Positions 35,653 through 46,100 of a stretch of DNA of 64,000 bases are shown here, piece after piece. Position numbers and translations under genes: made by a program. The DNA lies in NCBI GenBank assembly GCA_963082975.1, contig OY720345.1, positions 3,733,001 through 3,797,000 of the forward strand. The letters run 5' to 3'. The stretch comes from Labia minor (taxonomy: Eukaryota; Arthropoda; Insecta; Dermaptera; Spongiphoridae). Position 1 is the first letter of the stretch. Each line of letters opens with the position of its first letter. The notes under the pieces were generated by a model. It saw only the letters and a program-made list of their open reading frames with translations, was not told the origin of the DNA and searched no databases.

Positions 35653-36010
35653 GCTTAGTACTTGTCATTAGTTCAGGGGTGGACAAATACTTTTAAGCGC
35701 GGTCACTTTAGATGAAAAAAAACTCAAAACGTGGGAGGTAATGACCCTCTTCCAGTTGAGCTACATTTCTCAAAAGTTGATAGAAAACTACGAATTTTGA
35801 ATAAGTACCAAATTTAATGATTCTGGCTTGGCTCAAACCGTTTTTGCGTAATCTTGTCTACATACATACACACACACACACACACGCACACAGACATTTT
35901 TTTCAAACTTAGTGAAAATGATTCAGGAACCTTCAAAACGTATAAAAACATCAAAATCTCAACATCGAAATTTTTCCTAATCGCAATATCATCTCTGGCG
36001 AGATAATAAA
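35653..36010 (+). mobile_element. Chimera of a hAT end and a truncated DL1 (copy 12)
   Basis: The first 47 bases (cttagtacttgtcattagtt, then caggggtggacaaatac) match the start of the hAT at 14872 and also the 20 bases outside that element. After agcgcggt the sequence switches into the middle of DL1 (cactttagatgaaaa) and continues to the DL1 3' border (gagataataaaa). The DL1 5' half is absent. Confidence 0.8.
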
Positions 36011-36511
36011 AAAATTTGTATTATTATGTGCTGTTTATTCTTTCAATCTGACAATTATGAAATTATTTTATTTATAGTTTATTTTATGTACATATAATCT
36101 TTTGAGTACATTTATTCACATGCATTAATTTGTATTATTGTTCATTTCACAATATTTCTTATTTCGGGGCATAACCACAAAGTTCTCGTGTTCTCGTTGA
36201 GTTCTTTATTATTCTCATTGGTAATGTTGTGTTTTATATCAACGTGTTTACAAGTTACAAAACAACCGCACTGTGTGTGTGTGTGTGTAATTTAACATTT
36301 GAATTATCATGTATACATGTTGAATACACAGTTATAAGATTTTAATTAACTCTTATTTAAAATTTCTTACATATCTTCATATTTATTTTATAAACAAATA
36401 ATTAATTAAAAAAAAAAAAAATTCTTGGTTTTTGGCTAAATTCTTATCTTGAATAATTCATATTCTCTCCCAATTGTAAATATTGAATATTAAAAATAAG
36501 AAGTTTTTTAG
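36011..36511. other. Unassigned AT-rich sequence
   Basis: (GT)n at about 36271-36288. No gene. Confidence 0.5.
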
Positions 36512-36652
36512 TAATCTTGTCTACATACACACATACACACACACACAGTCAGACATTTTTCTCAACCTTAGTGAAAATGATTCAAGAACCTTCAAAACGT
36601 AAAAAAACATCAAAATCTCAACATCGAAAATTTTCGTGATCACGAAGTAAAA
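36512..36652 (+). mobile_element. DL1 repeat, 3' fragment (copy 13)
   Basis: Only the last 140 bases are present, from gtaatcttgtctacatacac through the conserved gattcaagaaccttcaaaac block to a damaged 3' border. Confidence 0.8.
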
Positions 36653-37810
36653 ATAATAATAAATTTTATTTAACATATTTTTTTTTTGAAATTTCTTACA
36701 TTCTATTAAGCATATTCTATATTTAAATCAAAATACTTAATATAATTAATAATTTTCAATATACCTATATATATCAATATATTTAAATATTATCCATTTA
36801 TAACATATTTTTAACTTATTTATAATTTTTTATTTATTATTTATTAATAATATTTGATTAACGCATCGTTTTTTTTTCTCTTGATTTTCATATTTATTTT
36901 TATTTTTTATTTTAAATAGTCCAATTTTTATACAAATGTATTTTAATATCAATAATATGAATGTTACTTTTGTCCGAAAACTTTTTAGTGATAGGCTACT
37001 TAAAAGCAACCAACAAAGAGAATAATAAATTTACTCCAAACGTAATCCCTCTTTACAACTTCAACGGATATGAAAGATAAATTAACCTACTTAAACCAGC
37101 TTGAAGTTGGGGGGGAAAAAAAATAAATAAATAAAAAAAAATTAATCCTATACATACATACATACATACATACATTGAAAATACATATTTTGAAAAAAAA
37201 TGAAAGAAGAAGAAAAAAAAAATAAACAATTATTAATAATTTTATTTAAAGTCCCTGAGTCATTGTATGAAATTGATTGGAGTTTCATCTTCCATTATAA
37301 TTTATGATTTTGAAAGAAAAATAGAAAAATTAAGAAAGAATAAAGCAATGTTAAGAAAGGACCGAATGTAACATGAACAGCGTTATCTGACAGTTGTTTC
37401 CCACCTCTCTGTTACTGACAGTTCCACTTCTCGAACATGAAAGCGTCTAATTTCCATCAAGTCTTGGCATTTGAACAGCATCCCTCTAAATCAACACTTG
37501 AAAACCAACACACCCTCTGAATATATTACATGCAATTTAATGTCTCCCCAATTCTCTACTATTAAGTGATTACGAAGAAAAAAAAGAGAATCTAATGGAA
37601 TTATAATAATAATGCGGTTTCAAAATCCCTTTAAAATAGAATTTAATTGCATGCATTGTTTATTCAAGACAATTTTTTATATACTAGTATAATTAAAAAT
37701 AACAACCACTATTCTCTCTCTCTCTCTCTCTCTCTCTTTAATATATATATATATATCTATATATATATCCCTTTTCCCCTGATAATTATACTTCAACTAT
37801 ACTTTATCTT
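36653..37810. other. Unassigned AT-rich sequence
   Basis: (CATA)n at about 37151-37175, (CT)n at about 37716-37738 and an AT tract after it. The stretch 37380-37530 is less AT-rich and unique here, without a recognisable exon. Confidence 0.5.
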
Positions 37811-37813
37811 ATA

Positions 37814-38309
37814 CGAGGGTGGGGTGAAAAATTTCCGGCCTGACCAAGAAAAACGATGTTTTTAATTTTTTTTTTTTTTTTTTTTTCTGCTTTATCTTTC
37901 AACATTCAAGTTAGCTGAGACCTGTACGATGTCAGCTGAACGTGTGCGAAATATTTTTAATATAGAAAGCTGTATAAGTACAACGTGGGTGCCGCGTTTG
38001 CTAACGTTAGACCAAAAACCGTTAGTCGAAAAACCATTTCTACCGACAATTTGGCACTGTAAGCGTAATCCAAACGAATTTTTGTGTCGATTTATAACTG
38101 TTGACGAGACTTAAATTAAATTAAACTAAATTTAATTAATTAAATAAATAATTAATTTAATTAATTAACTAAATTAGAGCACCGTTATAAGAGAAATGTA
38201 TCAGTGTTGTGATGGAGATTATGTTGAAAAATAAAGCAAAAAAAAAAAAAAAAAAAATTTAAAACATCGTTTTTCTTGGCCAGGCCGGAAACTTTTCACA
38301 CCACCCTCG
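37814..38309 (+). mobile_element. Mariner deletion derivative, copy 3 (best preserved)
   Basis: Flanked by TA (37812-37813 and 38310-38311). Inverted ends of about 75 bp include CGAGGGTGGGGTGAAAA, a T-run and gctttat. At 37929-38114 a 61-codon frame ends in LCRFITVDET, the mariner motif around the first catalytic Asp, preceded by the WVPRLLTLDQK block of the N-terminal domain. A stop follows directly. After an AT-rich filler, 38174-38234 is recognisable as the mariner C-terminus, out of frame, ending in a natural stop. The deletion therefore removes the rest of the catalytic domain. Confidence 0.9.
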
Positions 38310-38311
38310 TA

Positions 38312-39171
38312 ACATACTTAAGAGGTTCCAAATTTGAGAATTTGTTGTTTGATTCGTTTAAGATTAAAGATTGTAGTAAGAATAAAATGTGAAAGAGATA
38401 GATACATTATATAAATACATCCTCTTTAGAAATGGAACAGGTTGAATTGGTAAACTAACATAGGTTTAGTTAGACGAAACCTTCTCCCAGAGAATTTAGT
38501 CAGTCAATTAATTGTAATTCAGTTGAATCCAAGGGCCAGGATCAGCACTGGACTTAAATGGAACTTCCTAATCAGTAATGAAACGAGAAAAGAAACGAAA
38601 TTTAATCGACTCGAAAAGTAATAATAACAATAAAAGAGAGAGAGAGAGAGACATTCTATATATTGGTGAAAGGTTTTTTTTTCTGCGTTTTATAATATTT
38701 TAGTTATTTGACAAACTGACATGTTTCATTGAAAATTACTTAGAACGAATTTTACTTAACATATGTATAGAAATTAACAAAGGAAACTAAAGTTTCTACA
38801 TAGAAAGAGCAAGTATTCTTAAAAATTGTCCAAGTTTCTAATTTAATATGTAATTTCGACTTTGACGCCTCATCAAAACTGCTGATAACTCGTACGTACA
38901 TACATAATACTAAAAGTTCAAAAACTTATTTATCTTTTTTTCAATGAAATTTTAGAAATTATTAAAAATGTATACTTTAATTTTGTTATATTTATATTTA
39001 TTTATTTTCAATTCTATTATCTATTATTATGTAATAAAAAAATATTTAATTTATTATTTTAATTCTATTAATTACATTTACATTTATAATTATTTTTTTT
39101 TAATTTAATCTAACTAGTTGGTTGTTCTCTTTCAATTTGAACGAACAAGAATGAATAATCTAAAACAAATA
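38312..39171. other. Unassigned AT-rich sequence
   Basis: (GA)n at about 38634-38652. No gene. Confidence 0.5.
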
Positions 39172-39826
39172 AAAAAAAAAAAGAACCTCTGACTTTTGTA
39201 CGTCTTACGCAAATCAAGCCGGTTTTATCAATGAGGTGTCCTATGATCAGTAGAAGTCCTCAAGTAGCTTTTCCCCGATGTTGTTCCCAGAGGCTGGGTT
39301 GACTCCATAGAGCAGCGGTCGCCAAACTTTTTGACCTCACGGACAAGTTAATTCATAATTTAAATATCCCGCGGACCACTAATAGAATTTTTGAATTTAA
39401 AACATGAAAACATTGAGTTTTTATCACGTATTGTTATGAATTGAATCATGTTTTAATGCATCTTAAAACATAACTCAACATAGTAAACATTGATTTAATA
39501 GAAATTAAAATTAAAAAAAAAATGTATCACTATTCAATATTTCAATTCATTCTATTCTCATTGCATCCTAATTCAATTGAATATACAAATATCTGTTTAT
39601 TAATAAAAATCGCTTTGATAACTCTTATATGAATAATATTTATTAGTATAAAAGAATAGTTGATATAATTAATAAAAATAATAGTAAACATTGATTTAAT
39701 AGAAATTAAAAAAATAAAATGTAATAATATTATAGACCCCAGTTATGGAAATTCCCTTGGCAAGCCCGGGACTTGAACCTGGGATCATGTGAATGTGAGG
39801 CAGGATCGCACACACCCAATGGCGCA
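39172..39826 (-). mobile_element. tRNA-derived SINE, copy 3, split by a hAT-like insertion
   Basis: The 3' part (39172-39312, with an internal deletion) and the tRNA-like head (39731-39826, gggacttgaacctggg as the reversed B box) belong to one SINE on the minus strand. They are separated by about 418 bp of the hAT-like element at 39313. Confidence 0.88.
39313..39730. mobile_element. hAT-like element inserted in a SINE
   Basis: Starts CAGCGGTCGCCAAAC with the 8 bases ccatagag before it (nnnTAnnn type). The SINE resumes at tatagacccc. The right terminal repeat is missing or eroded, so the end is truncated. Inside, a block of about 35 bp (agtaaacattgatttaatag) occurs twice, near 39480 and 39683. 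Confidence 0.65.
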
Positions 39827-39831
39827 TTCAT

Positions 39832-40260
39832 ATAAAAAAAATAAATATGATATTATCTCATGTTCAGAAAGATTATATTTATTTATTTTTAAATACATAT
39901 ATTTTTTGAGAGGAGAAACATCCTGTTCGTTTGTTGTTAATTAATTAGATAATTTTGAAGTCAGTTATTATCTACAATATATATTAATTGATTTTGCCTC
40001 TAATAGAATAGAATACATTAATTAATCAAACCGATATTGGGATATATATATATTGTCAAAGGAGAGGGGAATTTTTTTCATATTAACATATTAACGAATG
40101 AATGTCATCATGTTTATAGAGACATCCAGAAAATAATTTATTACTCTTCGACATTGCCAATCCAAGTTGCATTAGACTCGAGACTATTTTTAACAAATCC
40201 GCTACCATCAATCATCTTTTTTTTCCTTTTTTTTTTTCTCGTTGTATTCGAATTTAATTT
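39832..40260. other. Unassigned AT-rich sequence
   Basis: No gene seen. It ends at the target duplication of the Buster transposon. Confidence 0.5.
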
Positions 40261-40654
40261 GTCTAGAACATAGGTTCTTAAACTTATGTACTCCACGGAC
40301 CCCCACTTGAAAAAATTTTTTTTGACGGACCCCCATCACAACTTTAGGTACTTTACGTCATTTTATTAATTAATTTCTGGCTTACGATCTCATAAGGACA
40401 AGGATATATGATGAATATTTCTAACAGTGATTGGTGAATAACGATTTTTTTGCATATTGTAGAACACATTTTATTAGAAATTATAATATTGAAGAAAGAA
40501 AATACAAACATTGTCATAGCAACAAATCTCACAAATTATAATGGGTACTTACATTAAATTCATATAAATATTTTATAATTTTTTTCAGAAAATATTAAAT
40601 AAGAAATATTTTAAAAAATAACTGCATCTATCTCATTAAATATAACTTACATAT

Positions 40655-42514
40655 TTAATGAGATGTATGCAGTTGTTTTCTTGAAACAAGAATCTCAATA
40701 TCTGGCTTAATATTGGAAACTTTTAATCTAAGATCCGGCTCTACATTTAATTTGTTTCTATATTTAGACTTAATATAAAATAGTACCGAAAAAGCTTGTT
40801 CGCATAAATATGTTGTGCAGAATGGAATCAAGTGTTGAAGTGCTTTATTTGCAAGCGCAGGATAATCTGACCTGAGAAGTAACCAAAAGTTGCTCAATTC
40901 AGTTTTGTTAAATTTTAGTTTATAAGTTGTATCACATGATAATTCCACGAGAATATCTTGTTCAGGTGCAGATAAATGTTTAGTATTTGTAATTTCCATA
41001 TTAAATGGATCTCTGATCCAGTTATTGCAAGGATCAGGAGTAGAAAAATACTTCCTGAAGTTGCTTTTCAAAGTAATTAAATGTTCAACAAATAATTGAC
41101 GCGTTTGATTAAGCAATTTTTCACTGGAGCTTTCTATGAAATCATTGAGAGTTGGAAAAGACTCATATACACCGTTCTGGATGCGTTTCGACCACAAGTC
41201 GATTTTTTTAATCATTGCTTCTATTTTATCTTCAACTTTAAATATATTTACAACAGTACCTTGCAGGCTCAAATTAAGTTCGTTCAATTTTGTAAAAATA
41301 TCAGTCAAGTAAGCCACCTTAGCTAACCAGATAAAATCATTGAAACATTCGGTCAGTTCAAAATGCGCATCTATTAAAAACAATCGTATTTCATCTCGAA
41401 GCTCAAAAAGGCGAATGAGTACTTTCCCGCGGGACAACCAACGTACATCTGTATGTAATAATAAATGTGTATGTTGACTACCCATTTCCTCACACAAAAT
41501 TTTAAAAACTCTGGAATTAAGTGGACGAGCCTTAATGAAATTGACAATTTTAACTACTTCGTCTAATGTTCTTTTCAAATCTGGTGACATATTTTTGGCT
41601 GCTAATGATTCTCTGTGAATGCAGCAATGATTCCAAACAACCTGAGGCGCAACATTTTTAATAAGAGCAATCAATCCAGTTCTTGTACCTGACATTGCAC
41701 GAGCACCATCAGTGCAAATTCCAACACATTTTGGCCACTCTATTTCATTTTCGGTTATAAAATTATTCAAACTGTTAAATATGTCATTAGCTGTCGTTCG
41801 TGAAGGTAGTGAATCACAAAACAATACATCTTCTTGTATTTGATTTTCAAACTCATATCTAATGAAAACTAACAAATTGGCATTATTAGTGACATCAGTA
41901 CTTTCATCCAATTGTAATGAGTAATAGTGACTTTTGCGCACTCTCGATATTAATTCTTCTTTTATATTACATGACATGTCTTCAATCCTATTCTTAACCG
42001 TATCATTTGATAATGAAATCAAATTTATATCGTTTGCTGCTTTAGTTCCTAACATTATATTTGTAATTACTTTTGTAGCAGGAAGAATTAATTGCTCTGC
42101 TATATTATGCGGCTTTCCTGCTTTAGCAATAAGTAGAGCTACTTCATATGATGCCATTACTGCTTTCTTACTCATACCACCAGATCCCGTCTTTACCATC
42201 AATTTCTGACTTGAATTAAGTTCTTCTTTTTTCATTTTAAAAAATTCGATAGACTTACTAACATGCTCGCTGTGCTTTGTTTGTAAATGACGTCTGAGAT
42301 TAGCAGGTTTCATACTTTCATTGGATAAACTTTCCTGACATAGAACGCAGACTGGTCTTTCCACATCATTGTTGCAAATATAAGTAAATCCAAATGATAA
42401 ATAATCATCCGAATATTTTCTATTTTTGCTTTTCTTGGTAGAGTTTGCTGTTGATGCCTCATCATCTGATTCTTTCCGTTTCTGTGTTGAACCAGTTTGT
42501 AGCCAACGATCCAT
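40655..42514 (-). CDS. hAT transposase with BED zinc finger (Buster/ZBED5-like), intact
   Basis: This frame encodes 619 residues with no interruption. Residues 45-85 form a BED-type zinc finger with Cys56, Cys59, His76 and His81, which would bind the element ends. The RNase H-like hAT catalytic domain follows: Asp203 in LQLDESTD, Asp269 in CTDGARAM, the CCIHRESL motif near 297-304 with its conserved Cys and His, TDVRWLSRG near 355-363, and the third acidic residue Glu572 in CEQAFS. Residues 540-600 make the hAT C-terminal dimerisation region (FWLLLRSDYPAL onward). Between them lies the helical insertion domain. Length and motif order match proteins annotated as ZBED5-, FAM200- or SCAND3-like in animal genomes, which are hAT transposases or domesticated relatives. 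Here it sits inside a bounded transposon, so it is a transposase rather than a host gene. All expected catalytic residues are present. The start chosen is the first Met of the frame; no promoter was identified. Confidence 0.96.
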   Translation of the reverse strand: MDRWLQTGSTQKRKESDDEASTANSTKKSKNRKYSDDYLSFGFTYICNNDVERPVCVLCQESLSNESMKPANLRRHLQTKHSEHVSKSIEFFKMKKEELNSSQKLMVKTGSGGMSKKAVMASYEVALLIAKAGKPHNIAEQLILPATKVITNIMLGTKAANDINLISLSNDTVKNRIEDMSCNIKEELISRVRKSHYYSLQLDESTDVTNNANLLVFIRYEFENQIQEDVLFCDSLPSRTTANDIFNSLNNFITENEIEWPKCVGICTDGARAMSGTRTGLIALIKNVAPQVVWNHCCIHRESLAAKNMSPDLKRTLDEVVKIVNFIKARPLNSRVFKILCEEMGSQHTHLLLHTDVRWLSRGKVLIRLFELRDEIRLFLIDAHFELTECFNDFIWLAKVAYLTDIFTKLNELNLSLQGTVVNIFKVEDKIEAMIKKIDLWSKRIQNGVYESFPTLNDFIESSSEKLLNQTRQLFVEHLITLKSNFRKYFSTPDPCNNWIRDPFNMEITNTKHLSAPEQDILVELSCDTTYKLKFNKTELSNFWLLLRSDYPALANKALQHLIPFCTTYLCEQAFSVLFYIKSKYRNKLNVEPDLRLKVSNIKPDIEILVSRKQLHTSH

Positions 42515-42539
42515 TTTATGGAGTAATTTATTAACATTG

Positions 42540-43510
42540 AACTACAATAATATAAATATAATATAAATATAATATAAATATAACGAATTATTATTTACTA
42601 GCTATGTTTTAATATGATTTTAAATGAATGTTTTAATATCATTTTAAATGAATGTTTTAAATCATTTTAATAAATGTTTTAAATCATTTTAAATAAATGA
42701 TTTAATATCATTTTAAATGAATATTAATTTATATAATAAATATATTTCGTAATTTGATTCTAAAATATTATTAATTTCGTAATTTGATTCTAAAATATTA
42801 TTAATTTCGTAATTTGATTCTAAAATATTATTAAAATAAATATTTTTTATTCATAAAACTAACTTATACTTACTCTCAAAAACAGCCTTTCTGGGAAATT
42901 GCAAAATGTGTTTAGTGTTTTTATAAAATAATGATCATGCAAATTACACTAAAAATTAAAAAAAATTATTAGCTATAATAAACTATTATTAGCTATAATT
43001 TAATTATAATTAATTAAATTAATAAAAATAATTTAAAGATACAACTCGTTGAGAAATGAACTTATAATTAACATTAATAAAAATAATTTAAAGATACAAC
43101 TCGTTGAGAAATGAACTTATAATTAACATTTGCTTTAAAACTGTTTAAAACCCCAGAGTGGACGCTGACAATTTGGGTTTTTCCGGGTAAGACTGTCCCC
43201 TCCCCTGGTTTTCCCCAATAACAAAGTGAAAGAAAATTCCCTTATATGCCTCCCCTTCCGAGCCCCTAAGAGGGGTTATTTTAAAGGAACAATCGAAAAA
43301 TGATTTTAAATGAATGAATGGATGAAAATTCAAATTTTATATATAGTTTTTTATATATGTTTATTTATTCACAAAAAATTAATTGACATAATTATCAATT
43401 TAATAAAATAAAATAGTATTATTAATAGTATTAAATTATAGCCGTAATTCTCTAGGAGGATATAGTTACACAATGAACTTTAAATATTTATATATGTATA
43501 TATTTTTACG
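42540..43510. repeat. Tandem duplications inside the Buster element, upstream of its gene
   Basis: Three sets are visible: attttaaatgaatgttttaa-type units at about 42610-42725; three copies of the 30 bp unit taatttcgtaatttgattct... at about 42747-42835; and a 59 bp unit with aagatacaactcgttgagaa in two copies at about 43020-43130. Sequence at about 43337-43450 also matches two blocks of the composite repeat at 24333-24360 and 24712-24795. Confidence 0.8.
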
Positions 43511-43603
43511 ATGATTTTTTTCCGAGGACCGCGGACCCCCAGTAAAGGCTTCGCGGACCCCCAGGGGTCCGCGGACCACAGTTTAAGAACCACTGGTCTA
43601 GAA

Positions 43604-44335
43604 TATATTAATTAACCATCGACAAGTCAATCGTTTTAATACGTGGGTTAAATGAAATGAGAACTGTTTTGAGTGTGGGAGGGCATCCTATTTTTTTTTT
43701 TTTTTTTTTATTTTGTTACAAATCTTTTCATGTTCTTCTCTTGGGAATAAAATGATAAGCCTAAATAAATACAAATCACTACGATGAATGAACTAAATAC
43801 TTCCGAGTTGATATGATTAATCATTCATTTATACATATTTCTAATTCTATTGTAATTTTAATTTGTAATATTCTACATATTTTGCTAAAGAGACGCTAGC
43901 AATGGATAAATATTAAATAAATGTTCTTTTATTCAAAAAGTGTTGTGTTTAAATTGTCAGTACAGAATCAGAACAAACAGACAATCTAAGCTCCTGTAAA
44001 ACGAAATATTAATAATAGAATAGCTATTATAACTTTTGCAAAAATCCTTCTGATTTCCTAGTTAGAAAAAAAATAATAAAAATTTTTAAAATTTTATTAA
44101 TAAAAAAACAAAAAAAAAACATCTCTTTTATTTTGAGTCTATTGTAATATGAAAATTATACTATGAATACTGATTTCCATGTCATTCATTCAGTTTATTT
44201 ATTATTTAATCTAATTATAGTAATAATCCACCATAATATTGTATCATAAATAATGAACTTTTAGATAGAATAAGTCGAGTAAAAAATTGTAGCAATGGGA
44301 AAACATTATAATATTTGATAAGAAATTAATGTTTT
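43604..44335. other. Unassigned AT-rich sequence
   Basis: T-run at about 43692-43709. No gene. Confidence 0.5.
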
Positions 44336-44876
44336 ATTTTTACTATAAAATTTTCCATGTTGAGATTTTGATGTTTTTATACGTTTTGAAGGTTCCTGAA
44401 TAATGTTCACTAAGGTTGAGGAAAATGTCTGTGTGTATGTAGACAAGGTTACGCAAAAACGGTTTGAGCTAGAATGATGAAATTCGCTACATGGGCATTA
44501 TTCAAAATTCGTAGTTTTCTCTCAACTTATGAGAAATGTAGCTCAACCGGAAGAGGGTCATTACCTACAAAGTTTTGATTTTTTTTCCTCTAAAGTGACC
44601 CTAAAAATAAAGATATATGTTTGATAATTTTTCACATGATTAAAAATTGCATAAAGCTGCTACATATAGAATTTCAGCTTGATTGAATCGCTGAAAGTAC
44701 CGAAATTAATTTTTTAACACTGCAAATCTCACGCGCCAAACATGCGCTGGTTTAATAAATATTATTTATTATTTATTAATTTATAATTTATAATAAATTA
44801 AATTTAATTTAAATATAATATATTATGTTATTTAATCCAATTCAAATTGCGAGATAGTCGAGTGGAGACACTCCAG
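44336..44876 (-). mobile_element. DL1 repeat, copy 14
   Basis: The ctggag border is intact at 44876. The hairpin border is lost by a short deletion (tactataaaattttcc). The microsatellite is almost absent, and a deletion joins cacgcgcca to aacatgcgctgg. Confidence 0.88.
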
Positions 44877-45612
44877 CTAATATTATTTTATTGTTGTTTG
44901 AAAGAAAACATGAATGATGAAGCTTAAATAAAAAGTCAAAAATCAAACTCTAAGGTGTGTGTGAGTGGGGGGGGGGGCGGGGGCGGGAGAGAGAACGATT
45001 CCTCTAAACTGTGATACCAAATAGATCATTATATTCTGAATTGCCCGCAGCTATGACAACGTTTTGCCAAGATACACAAACAGTTTAGCTCATTATTTAT
45101 GGAACAAGTTCTCTTCCACACTATAGCTACTGTAAAATTATTCTTTCTTCCACCACTTTAAGGAACAATCTCTCACACCCCTCCCCCCTCCCCATGGTTC
45201 TGAAATGTCACATCCAGTTTACTGTTCTTGCTTTGGTTGGCACTTACTAGGATAGGGTAGGTCAGTTCTTGTGCAACTCTGGGTTTACTTATGCCTACTT
45301 GCACCACATTTCCCCTACCCTTCCTTCTTTTAATATTCCCCCTCTCAACCACCCACAACATCATCATACCTCTTGCAAATAAATATAACAAAACATTACT
45401 AGAGAAGATTTACCGGGTGTTTCTAATTAACAGATTATCTCCTATTCTCTATTTCTTAATTTCTGTTAATTATTTAAAATAAATACATGTGTAAGTATGT
45501 TTTGAAAAGTGTAATACCTCCCTGCTGGACCGACCCTGTACAATCATAAGACAAATTGATATGAATAACTTATACCATATATATATTTACAATATGTTAA
45601 TATGTACACAAA
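44877..45612. other. Unassigned sequence with G/C-runs
   Basis: A G-run lies at 44968-44991. The segment 45165-45390 is less AT-rich and has a 72-codon minus-strand frame (with VGISKPRVAQELTYPILVSANQ) of no recognised family; it may be an old mobile-element fragment. Confidence 0.35.
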
Positions 45613-46100
45613 CAGCTCAGAGTGCCTTCGGCGAAGGCGTTCTCCACACCTAGACGGGGGCTCAGCCCCCTGTACCCCCGAGTTGTACATAGTATTTGGT
45701 TGAAAGTAGTAAAAGGTTTTCATCCATTTTGTTTCTCAATCAGTATATTACATAAAACATTCATTTCTTTTTGTGTTCTTATTTAAAATCTATTTTAATT
45801 TAATTATATATTAGCGGAGCAGTGTGAGAGCCCTCACACGCCAAGAAATTGAAACGCAAAAGATTGAAAAATATTATAAAATATAAGAGGCACTGGATGT
45901 GACGTCACAAATGACGTCAAAATTAATAAAAAGTAAGAAAACAAAATATTTTTTCATTTTTCTCAAAAAGTATTTATTGTTTTCCAATAAATTTCACGCT
46001 ATTAATAGATTAGCGGGAGGGCTATCCAATGGCATTGGAATGGCCCAAATCGCATAAGTCGTTTAGGAGGAGTAGGGGATAGAACTGTCTTTTCAATAAA
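45613..46100. mobile_element. Broken copy of the GC-hairpin repeat
   Basis: Matches the left part of the repeat at 23528 (ctccacacctagacgggggct, then gccccctgtaccccc). Further on come a TGACGTCAC/TGACGTCA pair at about 45900-45920 and a right-end block aagtcgtttaggaggagta. The order suggests an internally rearranged relative. Confidence 0.6.

Larger units (their letters stand above)
40269..43595 (-). mobile_element. Complete Buster-type hAT transposon, 3327 bp
   Basis: Flanked by a perfect 8 bp target duplication, gtctagaa, at 40261-40268 and 43596-43603; its centre is TA, matching the nnnTAnnn form reported for Buster hATs. Ends are CATAGGTTCTTAAAC on the left and CAGTGGTTCTTAAAC on the right read inward (two mismatches in 15). 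Subterminal GCGGACCCCC blocks recur near both ends, and on the right two of them form the palindrome GCGGACCCC-ca-GGGGTCCGC (43553-43572); these are likely transposase binding sites by analogy with other hATs. It carries one intronless transposase gene. Perfect target duplications and an open frame point to a recent insertion. Confidence 0.95.

Noticed and set aside
41096..42209. Plus-strand ORFs of 76 and 91 residues
   Set aside because: They are antisense shadows of the hAT transposase gene.
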